Positions 52,884 to 60,687 of a stretch of 64,000 bases of DNA are shown one piece after another. The notes beneath the pieces are model-generated. The model was not told the origin of the DNA and made no database searches. It worked only from the letters and a program-made list of their open reading frames with translations. The position numbers and the translations under genes were made by a program. The stretch spans positions 2,542,001-2,606,000 of the forward strand of contig NZ_JAVDVK010000001.1 of assembly GCF_031456835.1 (NCBI RefSeq), given 5' to 3'. The stretch's first letter is position 1. Every line of letters starts with the position of its first letter. The stretch is from Leifsonia shinshuensis (lineage in GTDB: Bacteria; Actinomycetota; Actinomycetes; Actinomycetales; Microbacteriaceae).

Positions 52884-53923
52884 CGGGGGTCCTTTCGTTC
52901 GGGGGGTTGGGTGGGGGTGGGGGTGGGGAGTGGGCCGGGGGTGTTTGCCGGGAGGTCGGGAGCGGCCGGGAGGTCGGCGGCGCGGTCGCGTAGTGCGCGG
53001 ACCAGGCCGTCGACCGGACGGAACGCGAGCGGCCGTGGGTCGAAGCCCAGCGCGCGCAACCCCTCGGACACTGAGGTGCGGAACCCCTCGTCCGCGAACA
53101 GCCCGCCGGCCAGCGCTGCAGGCGTATCCGGCGGGACGCGCCGCTCCGTGCCCCACGCACCGCGCGTCACCACCCCAGCGAGCAGTACGGCCTCGCGGGC
53201 GGCGCGACCCATGAGCTCCGTCGCGACGGGATCACCCTCCGCGGCAGCGCGTGCGACCGTCGTCGCCAGCGCGCCGACCTGCTTCATGCTGACGCGTCCG
53301 TCCCGGATGCTGCGGGCGAGGGACACCGTGTCGGGCGCGCCCGTCTGCGCGAGGACCAGCGCCAGCAGCGCCGTCTCCGGCCCGCGGCCGTCCTCGGCGC
53401 GCGCGGCGGCACGTACCGCCTCGCGGCCCAGCTCGTCACCGCCGCCCCAGTCCCCGCTCACCCAGCCGAGCGCCGGAACCGTCGCGACACCGAGCGGCCC
53501 GCGTGCGACCGCGTTCAGCCCGGCGCCGCACACGACGGCGAGCGCGTCGCCCGCCCCGCCGCCCGCCTCGAGCACCGCGACAGCGTCGCCGACGACCTCG
53601 ATCGCGGCATTCGGGAAAAGCCCGGCCAGGGCGGAACCGTGCGCCGTCTCATCGCCAGGGAAATCCAGCCCCGCGATCGCCGCCGACACCCAGGCGACCC
53701 GCTCCGGCCGGATGTCCCGCTCGGCCAGCACGTCCCGCACCGCTGCGACGACCGCCTGCGGCCCGGACCCGCTGCCCCCGCCGATCGCGCGCATCCGCTC
53801 GACCAGCACGTCAGCCCCATCCCGGACGCGCTCCAGCACGACGACCTCGGTCTTCGAGTTGCCGCCGTCGATCGCAACGGCCAGGGCCGGCTCAGCGGCT
53901 GGGTTCGGGAAGGTGGTCAGCAT
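52880..53923 (-). CDS. BadF/BadG/BcrA-type sugar kinase (GlcNAc-kinase-like)
   Basis: 347 residues of the ASKHA fold. Phosphate 1 motif AVAIDGGNSKTEVVVL, connect/phosphate 2 region VVCGAGLNAV with GWVSGDWGGGDELGREA, as in N-acetylglucosamine kinases. A Pro/Thr-rich tail (PLPTPTPTQPP) encoded by G-runs on the plus strand is atypical. AAAGGA precedes the ATG. First gene of the kinase-GH4-oxidoreductase operon, with the shared operator 34 bp upstream. Confidence 0.82.
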   Translation of the reverse strand: MLTTFPNPAAEPALAVAIDGGNSKTEVVVLERVRDGADVLVERMRAIGGGSGSGPQAVVAAVRDVLAERDIRPERVAWVSAAIAGLDFPGDETAHGSALAGLFPNAAIEVVGDAVAVLEAGGGAGDALAVVCGAGLNAVARGPLGVATVPALGWVSGDWGGGDELGREAVRAAARAEDGRGPETALLALVLAQTGAPDTVSLARSIRDGRVSMKQVGALATTVARAAAEGDPVATELMGRAAREAVLLAGVVTRGAWGTERRVPPDTPAALAGGLFADEGFRTSVSEGLRALGFDPRPLAFRPVDGLVRALRDRAADLPAAPDLPANTPGPLPTPTPTQPPERKDPR

Positions 53924-53957
53924 CGGTCCTTTCGCCGCGCCCATCCTGCCGCAAATA

Positions 53958-53971
53958 TGGGATCGTTTCCA
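53958..53971. promoter_or_regulatory. Operator TGGGATCGTTTCCA (kinase operon)
   Basis: Imperfect 14-bp dyad with central CG, matching the consensus TGGYAWCGWTRCCA found before the permease and DUF5054 genes. Probable target of the LacI protein at 54358-55392. Confidence 0.6.
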
Positions 53972-54007
53972 CCCTCGCTTTCTGGCGGCCTGCGCAGGCG
54001 GTGCGCC

Positions 54008-54316
54008 ATTCGTGCCAAATGTCGCCTCCCCAGCCCGCCATCCCCACATTCGTGCCGAATACGCTCCCGCCGCCGCCGAAGATTTGTGCCAAATCGCGGG
54101 AAACGGGCCGTCATAACCACGATTTGCGCCAAATCTCGGGACGACCGCGCCTAACGACCTCGCGGCGGGATTCGTGCCGAATGTCGCCTCCCCAGCCCGC
54201 AATCCCGACATTCGTGCCGAATGTGCGCTGCACACGAGCCCGGGGAGACACGCGCCCAGAAGATTTGTGCCAAATCGCGGGAAAGGTCCCGCGATAACCA
54301 CGATTTGCGCCAAATC
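54008..54316. repeat. Phased palindrome array 2 (eight palindromes in four 40-bp pairs)
   Basis: ATTCGTGCCAAAT/ATTCGTGCCGAAT start at 54008 and 54048, GATTTGTGCCAAATC/GATTTGCGCCAAATC at 54081 and 54121, then the same two kinds again at 54170/54210 and 54262/54302. Each pair is spaced exactly 40 bp, and the double pair is duplicated. AACCAC directly precedes the second GATTTG palindrome in both pairs here and in array 1. Function unknown. Confidence 0.85.
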
Positions 54317-54357
54317 TCGCGCGAGGCAGCGCGAGAAGGCCCAGGGCGGACGCGCCG

Positions 54358-55392
54358 CTACAGCGCGCGGGGCGCCGCCGTGGAGCCGCGGGGCAGCACC
54401 TGCGCCTCGAGGACGATCGTCTGAGGTTCGGCCGCCGGGTCCTTGAGGCGACCGAGCAGGCGGTCGAGGGCCGTCTCGCCGAGGGCGACGGCGTCCTGCG
54501 CGACCGCGGTGATGCCGGGGCTCACCATGCTCATCCACTCGGAGTCGTCGAACGAGACGACGCTGACGTCCTCGGGGATGCGCAGCCCCAGGTCGTTCGT
54601 CGCCCGCCACACGCCCTCCGCCAGCAGGTTGTTCGCGGCGAAGATGGCGGTCGGGTGGTCGCGGCGGGCGAGGATGTCGATGGCCGACTTGCGGGCGCCG
54701 TCGGCGTCCCATCCCGTCGAGATCACGAGGGACGGGTCCGCGGCGATCCCCGAGCCCTCGAGCGAGCTGCGGTAGCCGGCGGCGCGCTCCCCACCGGTGG
54801 TCCACGTGGTCTCGTCGATGAACAGCGCGATGCGGCGGTGGCCGAGGTCGATGAGGTGGTCGGTCATCCGCTTGGCGACGCCCGAGTTATCGATGATGAC
54901 CGCGTCGCAGCGTCCGGCCGAGAACTGGCGGTCCGCCTCGATGACGGGGATGTGCTGCCGCATCAGGTAGTCGGACACGTCGCCGGAGAGCGGGGTGACG
55001 ATCACGCCGGCGACGCGTGTGGCGACGAAGGCGCGCGCCGCATCCATCTCGGCCTCGGTGGATCCCTGATCGTCGACCAGCATCATCGTGTAGCCCTCAC
55101 GGCGCGCGCGTGCGGCGATGCCGGCGGCGAGGTCCGCATAGAAGGCGTTCCGCAGGTCGGAGATGAGCACGCCGATCGTGCGGCTGTCCTGCTTGCGCAG
55201 GCTGCGGGCCATCGCGTGCGGGACGTAGCCGAGGGACTCTGCGGCCGCCACCACGCGCTCGCGCACGCCCGCGGCGACGTAGCCTTCGCCGCTCAGCGCA
55301 CGGGATGTGGTGGACTGCGACACCCCCGCCGCCAGCGCGACATCCTTCAGCGTCGCGCGGCGCGGAGCCCCCTCCGCGTCGTTCTCGATCAT
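54358..55392 (-). CDS. LacI-family transcriptional regulator of the second carbohydrate locus
   Basis: 344 residues. Helix-turn-helix LKDVALAAGVSQSTTSRALS, hinge YVPHAMARSLRKQ, effector domain from TIGVLISDLRNAFYADL to VSVVSFDDSEW. Divergent from the ABC permease operon. Four similar operators (53958, 55837, 60515, 60651) define its likely regulon: kinase/GH4/oxidase, permeases, binding protein and DUF5054 protein. The inducer is unknown, probably the imported glycoside or its phosphate. Confidence 0.92.
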   Translation of the reverse strand: MIENDAEGAPRRATLKDVALAAGVSQSTTSRALSGEGYVAAGVRERVVAAAESLGYVPHAMARSLRKQDSRTIGVLISDLRNAFYADLAAGIAARARREGYTMMLVDDQGSTEAEMDAARAFVATRVAGVIVTPLSGDVSDYLMRQHIPVIEADRQFSAGRCDAVIIDNSGVAKRMTDHLIDLGHRRIALFIDETTWTTGGERAAGYRSSLEGSGIAADPSLVISTGWDADGARKSAIDILARRDHPTAIFAANNLLAEGVWRATNDLGLRIPEDVSVVSFDDSEWMSMVSPGITAVAQDAVALGETALDRLLGRLKDPAAEPQTIVLEAQVLPRGSTAAPRAL

Positions 55393-55799
55393 GGGCACCC
55401 TTCTCGCGCGGGACTGTCGCGCGCCGGAGCGCCGGGACGCCCGGCGAAATCCACCATAACGGTCACCGCGCGACCGCGCCTCCCGGGTCCCGCTCGCGTC
55501 GTCACAGCGCGCCGCACCCGCGCGGCGCCGCAACGCCGGACACCGCCTCACCGCGTCCCCCTCGTGCCGGGCGCCGGTATGCGAGACCGGATCGCGCCAC
55601 GCCCCGCACCGCGAGGCGACACCAGCGGCAGTACGTCCCGTCCCCGTTCGCCGCGCGGCACCGCGCATCCCCCTGACTCCGCCGCCGCACCGGTGTACCG
55701 TTCGCGTCACACAGAGCAGTTCCCCCGTCGGCGTCGCCCACACAGCCGGGACGGGTCCGCCGCGCAAGTCGGCTCAACCCGGGAATGGCCCGGGTTCGG

Positions 55800-55828
55800 T
55801 TGCAGGCCCGGGCGTGAGGACTTATAGT
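55800..55828 (+). promoter_or_regulatory. Promoter of the ABC permease operon
   Basis: -35 TTGCAG (55800-55805), 17-bp spacer, -10 TATAGT (55823-55828). The predicted transcript start near 55835 lies at the edge of the operator, as expected for repression. Confidence 0.72.
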
Positions 55829-55836
55829 CGCAGCTA

Positions 55837-55854
55837 TGTGGTAACGATGCCACA
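55837..55854. promoter_or_regulatory. Operator TGTGGTAACGATGCCACA (permease operon)
   Basis: An 18-bp dyad with central CG immediately after the predicted start site; core TGGTAACGATGCCA differs by one base from the site at 60651. Confidence 0.75.
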
Positions 55855-55894
55855 CCGCGCCGAAGGAGGCGGGGGACGGATCGAAAGGGTGGCG

Positions 55895-55939
55895 ATGAGG
55901 ATCACCGAGCTCGATGACGCGACGCAGGGAGGCCGCTGA
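55895..55939 (+). CDS. 14-codon leader peptide coupled to the permease gene
   Basis: ATG at 55895 opens MRITELDDATQGGR and ends in TGA, whose A is the first base of the permease ATG (TGATG). An AAAGGG stretch stands 5 bases before it. The stop-start overlap suggests translational coupling; a role in attenuation is not evident. It is too short for statistics to support it. Confidence 0.35.
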   Translation: MRITELDDATQGGR

Positions 55940-56910
55940 TGGCCGTCCTGACCGACGCATCGCGCAGCAAGACCCGAACGGGTGACCGCAAGCCGGAGAA
56001 GAAGACGCGGGCGAAGAAGTACAACAAGCGCGAGGCCATCGCGGGTTACCTCTTCATCAGCCCCTGGATCATCGGCTTCCTGGTGTTCACCCTGGGCGCG
56101 ATGCTGTACAGCCTCTTCATCTCGTTCAGCAACTACAACCTGGCGACCAACAGCGCGAGCCCCGCCGGGTTCGACAACTACTCCGAGCTGTTCAACGACC
56201 CCAAGGTCGCCCTGTCGCTCGGCAACACGCTGTTCTACGCCGTGATGGCGGTGCCGCTCGAGATCATCTTCGCGCTGCTGCTCGCCCTCCTGCTCAACTG
56301 GGTGGGACGAGGAGCCGGCGTGTTCCGCACCATCTACTACCTGCCGAAGATGACGCCGGCGGTGGCGACCGCATCCATCTTCCTGCTGCTGCTCAACGGC
56401 AACACCGGCGCGATCAACCGCTTCCTCGCGCTGTTCGGCATCGAGGGCCCGCAGTGGCTGATCGACCCGAACTGGGTGAAGCCGTCCATCGTCCTGATGA
56501 CCCTGTGGGGCGTCAGCGGCACGATGGTGATCTTCCTGGCGGCGCTCAAGAACGTCCCGCAGGACCTCTACGAGGTCGCGTCCCTCGACGGCGCCGGCCC
56601 CATCCGGAAGTTCTTCACCATCACCATCCCGATGATCTCCCCGGCGATCTTCTTCAACGTGGTGGTGCTGACGATCGCGGCGCTGCAGGTGTTCGACCAG
56701 GCGTATCTGCTGTTCTGGCGAGATCAGACGAACGCGTCGCCGGACTCGTCGCTGTTCTACGGCGTCTATCTGTTCCAGCAGGCGTTCCGGCAGTTCAACT
56801 TCGGCTTCGCCGCCGCCATGGCCTGGCTGCTGTTCGTGATCATCCTCCTCATCACCCTGGTGCAGGTGAAGGTCAGCAACCGGCTCGTCTACTACGAAGG
56901 AGACAAGTGA
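55939..56910 (+). CDS. Sugar ABC transporter permease 1 (MalF-like)
   Basis: 323 residues. A basic cytoplasmic N-terminus, six membrane segments (first: AGYLFISPWIIGFLVFTLGA) and the EAA loop EVASLDGAGPIRKFF. It pairs with the second permease that begins 1 bp before its stop ends. GGGAGG precedes the ATG. Part of the operator-controlled uptake system. Confidence 0.93.
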   Translation: MAVLTDASRSKTRTGDRKPEKKTRAKKYNKREAIAGYLFISPWIIGFLVFTLGAMLYSLFISFSNYNLATNSASPAGFDNYSELFNDPKVALSLGNTLFYAVMAVPLEIIFALLLALLLNWVGRGAGVFRTIYYLPKMTPAVATASIFLLLLNGNTGAINRFLALFGIEGPQWLIDPNWVKPSIVLMTLWGVSGTMVIFLAALKNVPQDLYEVASLDGAGPIRKFFTITIPMISPAIFFNVVVLTIAALQVFDQAYLLFWRDQTNASPDSSLFYGVYLFQQAFRQFNFGFAAAMAWLLFVIILLITLVQVKVSNRLVYYEGDK

Positions 56911-57893
56911 TGTCGTCCACGACGCAGTCCACTGCCGCCGCGGCCCTCGCCCCGCTCGCCTCCGAACTGGAGGCCGCCCAGCTGGAGAGCAAGGGCACAC
57001 CGACCGGCCGCGGTCCTGGGGAGAAGCCGGTCGGCAACCGCTGGTACAAGCCCAAGTCGATCATCGGCAAGACCGTGCTGTGGATCATCGCGCTCGGCTT
57101 CACGCTGCTGTTCCTGTACCCGTTCGCCTGGCTGCTCGCTGCGAGCCTCAAGCCGCGGCAGGAGGTCTTCGACAACTCGCTGTGGCCGAAGACGTTCACC
57201 CCGCAGAACTACGTCGAGGTGTGGAACCAGCTGCCCCTCCTGTCGTGGATCGGCAACAGCGTCGTCATCGCGGTCCTCGCCGCCGGCCTGGTCGCGATCT
57301 CGAGCTCGATCGTGGCGTTCGGGTTCGCGTACTTCAAGTTCCCCGGCCGGACGCTGCTGTTCGGCCTGGTGCTCGCGACGATGATGCTGCCGGGCGCGGT
57401 GACGATGGTTCCGCAGTACCTGATCTGGAAGAACCTGGGCCTGGTCGGCACGTGGATCCCCCTGTTCGGGATGAACCTGTTCGGCTCGGCGTTCTACATC
57501 TTCCTGCAGCGGCAGTTCTTCATGGGGCTCCCGCGTGAACTGTTCGAGGCCGCACGCCTCGACGGTGCCAGCTACTGGAAGCTGTTCACCCGCATCGCGA
57601 TGCCGCTCAGCATCCCCTCGTTCATCATCATCTTCCTGTTCGAGTTCCAGGCCAGCTGGAACAACCTGCAGGCGGCTCTGATCTACCTGAACGCGGGAGG
57701 CGTCGAAGGCTTCACGGTGCCGCTCGGCATCTCGTACGCGATGACGACGTTCAGCCCCACCAACGGTGGACACGGCGACTACCAGTACGTCATGGTGGCC
57801 GCGCTGATCGTGACGCTGCCCATGCTGTTGCTGTTCGGCTTCGGCCAGCGCTACTTCATCGAAGGCGTGGCCACGCAGGGCCGCAAGGGCTGA
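56910..57893 (+). CDS. Sugar ABC transporter permease 2 (MalG-like)
   Basis: 327 residues. A longer hydrophilic N-terminus (about 45 residues), then six membrane segments and the EAA loop EAARLDGASYWKLFTRIAMP. MalG-type partner of permease 1 (TGATG overlap). No ATPase gene is in the window; a shared MsiK-like ATPase encoded elsewhere is usual in actinobacteria. Confidence 0.93.
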   Translation: MSSTTQSTAAAALAPLASELEAAQLESKGTPTGRGPGEKPVGNRWYKPKSIIGKTVLWIIALGFTLLFLYPFAWLLAASLKPRQEVFDNSLWPKTFTPQNYVEVWNQLPLLSWIGNSVVIAVLAAGLVAISSSIVAFGFAYFKFPGRTLLFGLVLATMMLPGAVTMVPQYLIWKNLGLVGTWIPLFGMNLFGSAFYIFLQRQFFMGLPRELFEAARLDGASYWKLFTRIAMPLSIPSFIIIFLFEFQASWNNLQAALIYLNAGGVEGFTVPLGISYAMTTFSPTNGGHGDYQYVMVAALIVTLPMLLLFGFGQRYFIEGVATQGRKG

Positions 57894-57907
57894 TCCCGAT
57901 CCCGGAT

Positions 57908-57945
57908 GCCGGGCGCGGTCGGACATATGGTCCGCCGCGCCCGGC
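57908..57945 (+). terminator. Terminator hairpin of the permease operon
   Basis: GCCGGGCGCGG-T-CGGAC, loop ATATG, GTCCG-C-CGCGCCCGGC: a stem of about 16 bp with one mismatch, followed by GTCGTTTA, 14 bp after the stop codon. Confidence 0.8.
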
Positions 57946-58085
57946 GTCGTTTAAGGGGGCGCGCTGCCGGGCGCGGGTGTGAGTGGATGCGCGCAGCGCG
58001 CAGGCGGGGCCAAAGTGCGGGTAGATGCGCGCTGCGCGGAGGTGGCCACGGACGCCCTTGTGCGGTGGCCCTGGCGTGTCCGCGC

Positions 58086-58897
58086 GAGGTGCACCGAAAT
58101 GCGGCCGACACGCCAATGGAGTCCACAACATGGTGCACCTCGGCGATGGGATGCGCCGCGTGCGCCCCGCGCCTGGCGCGCCCGACAGCCGCTCGAGTCG
58201 TTTGTAGCTGCGCGAATCGCGCGCGAGTGGCAGCATCCACTCACCACTCGACGGCGCTGGCCGCCGCTGCAGCCGGTGAGGTGCACGCAGTTGTGGTCGA
58301 CACGCCGCCCGCCGCCACAGCAAGGTGCACCTCAGCGAAAGGGGATGCGCCGCATGGGCGCACCCCGGCCCGGAGGCCGGACGGGCGCACGAGTCGTGAG
58401 TAGGTGCCCGAATTGCGCGCGAGTGGCAGCATCCACTCACCACTCGACGGCGGCAGCCGCCGCGGCAGCGGTGAGGTGAACGTCGTTGCGGTCGACACGC
58501 CGGACGGGTCCACAACAACGTGCACGTCAGCGAGAGGGGATGCGCCGCGTGCGCCCGGCGCCGGGCGCTAGGCGCGTGCCCGAGTGGCGAGTAGGTGCGC
58601 GAATCGCACGCGAGTGGCAGCATCCACTCACCACTCGAGGGCGGCAGCCGCCGCGGCAGCCGTGAGGTGCACGTCGTTGCGGTCGACACGCCGCCAGGGG
58701 CCACAACAACGCGCACTTCAGCGAACGTGGATGCCTCGGGTGCGCCGGCCGGGCGTGCGAGTCGTGAGTAGGTGCGCGAATTGCACGCGAGTAGCAGCAT
58801 CCACTCACGGTTCGGCGGGGGCGGTCGCCGCTGCGGCGGCTCAGGTGCACGTTGTCGGGGGCGACACGCCGCGAGGGTGCGCAAGGACGTGCACCTC
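58086..58897 (+). repeat. A/B repeat array (four 57-bp A and five 56-bp B elements)
   Basis: B0 58086-58141, A1 58194-58250, B1 58278-58333, A2 58390-58446, B2 58473-58528, A3 58581-58637, B3 58664-58719, A4 58758-58814, B4 58842-58897. Every A is 57 bp, every B 56 bp, and A-to-B gaps are 26-27 bp filled with a GGCGGC-rich linker. A ends in a GAGTGG/CCACTC hairpin. B has 19-base arms (GAGGTGCACG.../...CGTGCACCTC) around an 18-base loop containing CGACACGCC. Unit spacing is 177-196 bp. No related gene is nearby; function unknown. Confidence 0.9.
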
Positions 58898-59010
58898 GGC
58901 GAAAGGACGCACGCACGCTGCACGTGCCGCGCACAGCGCCGGCCTAGCGCGGCGCAGGCCCCCGCGCACAGCGCCCGCGCAGCGGCGCGCGGGCGCCCCG
59001 CGCACGCAGA

Positions 59011-59041
59011 AGGGGCGGCCTCCCGGTGGGAGACCGCCCCT
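59011..59041 (-). terminator. Terminator hairpin of the binding-protein gene
   Basis: AGGGGCGG-C-CTCCC, loop GGT, GGGAG-A-CCGCCCCT: a nearly perfect 14-bp stem located 14 bp after the stop codon on the minus strand. Confidence 0.78.
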
Positions 59042-59054
59042 GGGGCGAGCGGCG

Positions 59055-60425
59055 TTACTTGCTGCTCTTGGTGGCCTGCTGGTAGGCCTTCATGGCCGCG
59101 GCCTGCGCGTCCTTGAGGGCCTCGCTGGCCGACTTGTTGCCGAGGAGGTACGACTGGATGGCGTTCTGCAGCTCCGTCTGGATCTGCTGGCCGGCCGGGG
59201 ACGCCCCGAACGACTTGCCGCTGCCGACCACGTCGTAGTACGTCGAGATCGCCTTATCGAAGCCCGCGTTGCCGGACGGCTTCACGTACTTCTCGCGGAG
59301 CGTCTTGTCGGCCTCCGGCGAACCGGTGAACAGGCCGGTGTTGATCGCACCCGGGGTCTTCTCGATGGTTTTGGCGCGGGCGGCACCCGCGGCCTCCCAG
59401 GCCGGCAGGCTGGTCAGGCTGAGCGCCCAGGCGCAGGCGGCGTCCTTGTTCTTGGCTCCCGCCGGGATGACGAACGACGTGCCGGATGCGACGGTGAAGG
59501 GGTTGCCCTCGCTGTCCTTGAAGGGAACGGCGCCGATGTCGACCTTGTCGACGAACGGGGTCAGCACGTTGACGTACCACTGGGCGTTGACCTCAGCGCC
59601 GACCTGGTCCTTCACGTACTGGTTGTTCTCGCCGAAGAAGTCGAAGGAGTCCGTGAAGCTCTTCATCTTCGCGTAGCCGCCCTGGGCGTCCGTGATCTTC
59701 TTCAGGACCTCCAGGCCCTTCTCGTTCTTCGGGTCGTCGAGCGTCGGCTTGCCGTCGCTGCCGATCAGCTGGCCGCCGTTGGCGAGCAGCCACAGGCCCG
59801 CCTGGCCGCTGGCCTGCGGGTCGAAGCCGAGGGTCGACGGGTTGCCCCCGGACGCCTTGTACATCTTCTTGACGGCCGCGACGAGGGTGTCGGGCTTCGA
59901 GGTGTCGATGTCGGCGTCGGTGACCCCGGCGGCCTTCATCACGCGCTCGTTGGTGATGATCGCCGGCGGCTGGTAGAACTGCGGCACCGCGTAGATCTTG
60001 CCGCCGTAGGTGATGTCGTCGACGACCGAGCCGTAGTACGACTTCTTCGGGTCGACGTTGTGCACCGAGTAGCACTGGTCGAGCGGCTGGATGAGGCCCT
60101 GCGCCGCGTAGGTCGCCACGAACTGGCGGTCCATCTGCACGACGTCGGGCACGTTGCCGCCGGCGACACGGGTGGTGAACTTCTGCGCGTCGAACGGGGT
60201 CTGGTCGATCTTGATCGTGACGCCCTTGAGCTGGTCCTTGGCGTAGTCGATGCGCGAGGTGCCGACCTCGTCGGCGTTGTCGAAGCCCCAGGCGTTCAGG
60301 TTGCCCTTGACGTCTTTCGAGAAGTCGCCGCCGGAGGAGCTGCCACCGCTGGAGCTGCACCCGGCGAGGAGCGCCACCGACGCGGTGATTGCCACAGCGG
60401 CGAGGGCGGTGTGCCTCTTGTTCAT
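59055..60425 (-). CDS. ABC transporter extracellular solute-binding lipoprotein
   Basis: 456 residues. Signal peptide with lipobox LLAGC (Cys near residue 23), Ser/Gly linker, then a family 1 binding-protein fold (PDVVQMDRQFVATYAAQGLI; YAVPQFYQPPAIITNERVM). It is convergent to the two permease genes and has its own promoter and operator, so the transporter is expressed from two co-regulated units. GAAGGGAAA precedes the ATG. The ligand is probably an oligosaccharide or glycoside. Confidence 0.92.
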   Translation of the reverse strand: MNKRHTALAAVAITASVALLAGCSSSGGSSSGGDFSKDVKGNLNAWGFDNADEVGTSRIDYAKDQLKGVTIKIDQTPFDAQKFTTRVAGGNVPDVVQMDRQFVATYAAQGLIQPLDQCYSVHNVDPKKSYYGSVVDDITYGGKIYAVPQFYQPPAIITNERVMKAAGVTDADIDTSKPDTLVAAVKKMYKASGGNPSTLGFDPQASGQAGLWLLANGGQLIGSDGKPTLDDPKNEKGLEVLKKITDAQGGYAKMKSFTDSFDFFGENNQYVKDQVGAEVNAQWYVNVLTPFVDKVDIGAVPFKDSEGNPFTVASGTSFVIPAGAKNKDAACAWALSLTSLPAWEAAGAARAKTIEKTPGAINTGLFTGSPEADKTLREKYVKPSGNAGFDKAISTYYDVVGSGKSFGASPAGQQIQTELQNAIQSYLLGNKSASEALKDAQAAAMKAYQQATKSSK

Positions 60426-60514
60426 CTGATTTCCCTTCAGTGGTGTCGCAGCGGGCGTCCTCGCCCGTGCGAAGAGGTACGGGATCCCCGACTGCCGGGG
60501 TTCGATGGCGGCAG

Positions 60515-60532
60515 TGTGGAAACCTTCCCACA
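60515..60532. promoter_or_regulatory. Operator TGTGGAAACCTTCCCACA (binding-protein gene)
   Basis: An 18-bp dyad overlapping the predicted transcription start of the binding-protein gene. It differs from the other regulon sites in its centre (CC instead of CG), so it may be weaker. Confidence 0.55.
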
Positions 60533-60536
60533 TCGC

Positions 60537-60566
60537 ACGGTAATGCAGCAGCGAGGCTCTTCACAA
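60537..60566 (-). promoter_or_regulatory. Promoter of the binding-protein gene
   Basis: On the minus strand -35 TTGTGA (60561-60566), 18-bp spacer, -10 TACCGT (60537-60542). The start near 60530 falls in the operator, repeating the layout seen at the permease promoter. Confidence 0.6.
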
Positions 60567-60616
60567 GGGGACCGGGTACTTGGACCCGGTTTTCGTTACT
60601 TGATCGTTTCTTACGC

Positions 60617-60646
60617 TTGTCCGACGCGCTTCTCAAGTCCTAGGGT
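60617..60646 (+). promoter_or_regulatory. Promoter of the DUF5054 gene
   Basis: -35 TTGTCC (60617-60622), 18-bp spacer, -10 TAGGGT (60641-60646); predicted start near 60652 at the operator. Confidence 0.62.
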
Positions 60647-60650
60647 CGTA

Positions 60651-60664
60651 TGGCAACGATGCCA
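60651..60664. promoter_or_regulatory. Operator TGGCAACGATGCCA (DUF5054 gene)
   Basis: A 14-bp dyad with central CG at the predicted transcript start; nearly identical to the permease site core TGGTAACGATGCCA. Confidence 0.75.
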
Positions 60665-60687
60665 GATCGACACCGGAAGAAGGCCCG

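Larger units (their letters stand above)
53924..54357. other. Intergenic region with operator and palindrome array 2
   Basis: 434 bp between the kinase start and the LacI stop, both on the minus strand. It contains the regulon operator (53958-53971) close to the kinase start and then the eight-palindrome array (54008-54316). No gene is apparent. Confidence 0.7.
55393..55938. other. Divergent regulatory region, LacI / permease operon
   Basis: 546 bp. The right third carries the permease promoter, the operator and a 14-codon leader reading frame. The left two thirds (55393-55790) show no gene, no repeat and no clear promoter for the LacI gene. Confidence 0.6.
57894..59054. other. 1.16-kb convergent non-coding region with repeat array
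   Basis: Between the stops of permease 2 and the binding protein. It holds a terminator for each gene (57908-57945 and 59011-59041), the A/B repeat array (about 58086-58897), and an inverted piece of A near 57977 (GTGAGTGGATGC). Several reading frames are open across it only because of base composition. Confidence 0.75.

Noticed and set aside
58086..58897. Integron cassette array with attC-like sites
   Set aside because: There is no integrase, the segments between elements are conserved linkers instead of cassettes with genes, and attC core sites are not seen.
57856..58923. A long minus-strand reading frame through the A/B array that looks like a Cys/Arg-rich repeat protein
   Set aside because: Unit spacings of 196, 191 and 177 bp put successive copies in different frames, and other frames are open too. 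Conservation is at the DNA level, so I treat the region as non-coding.
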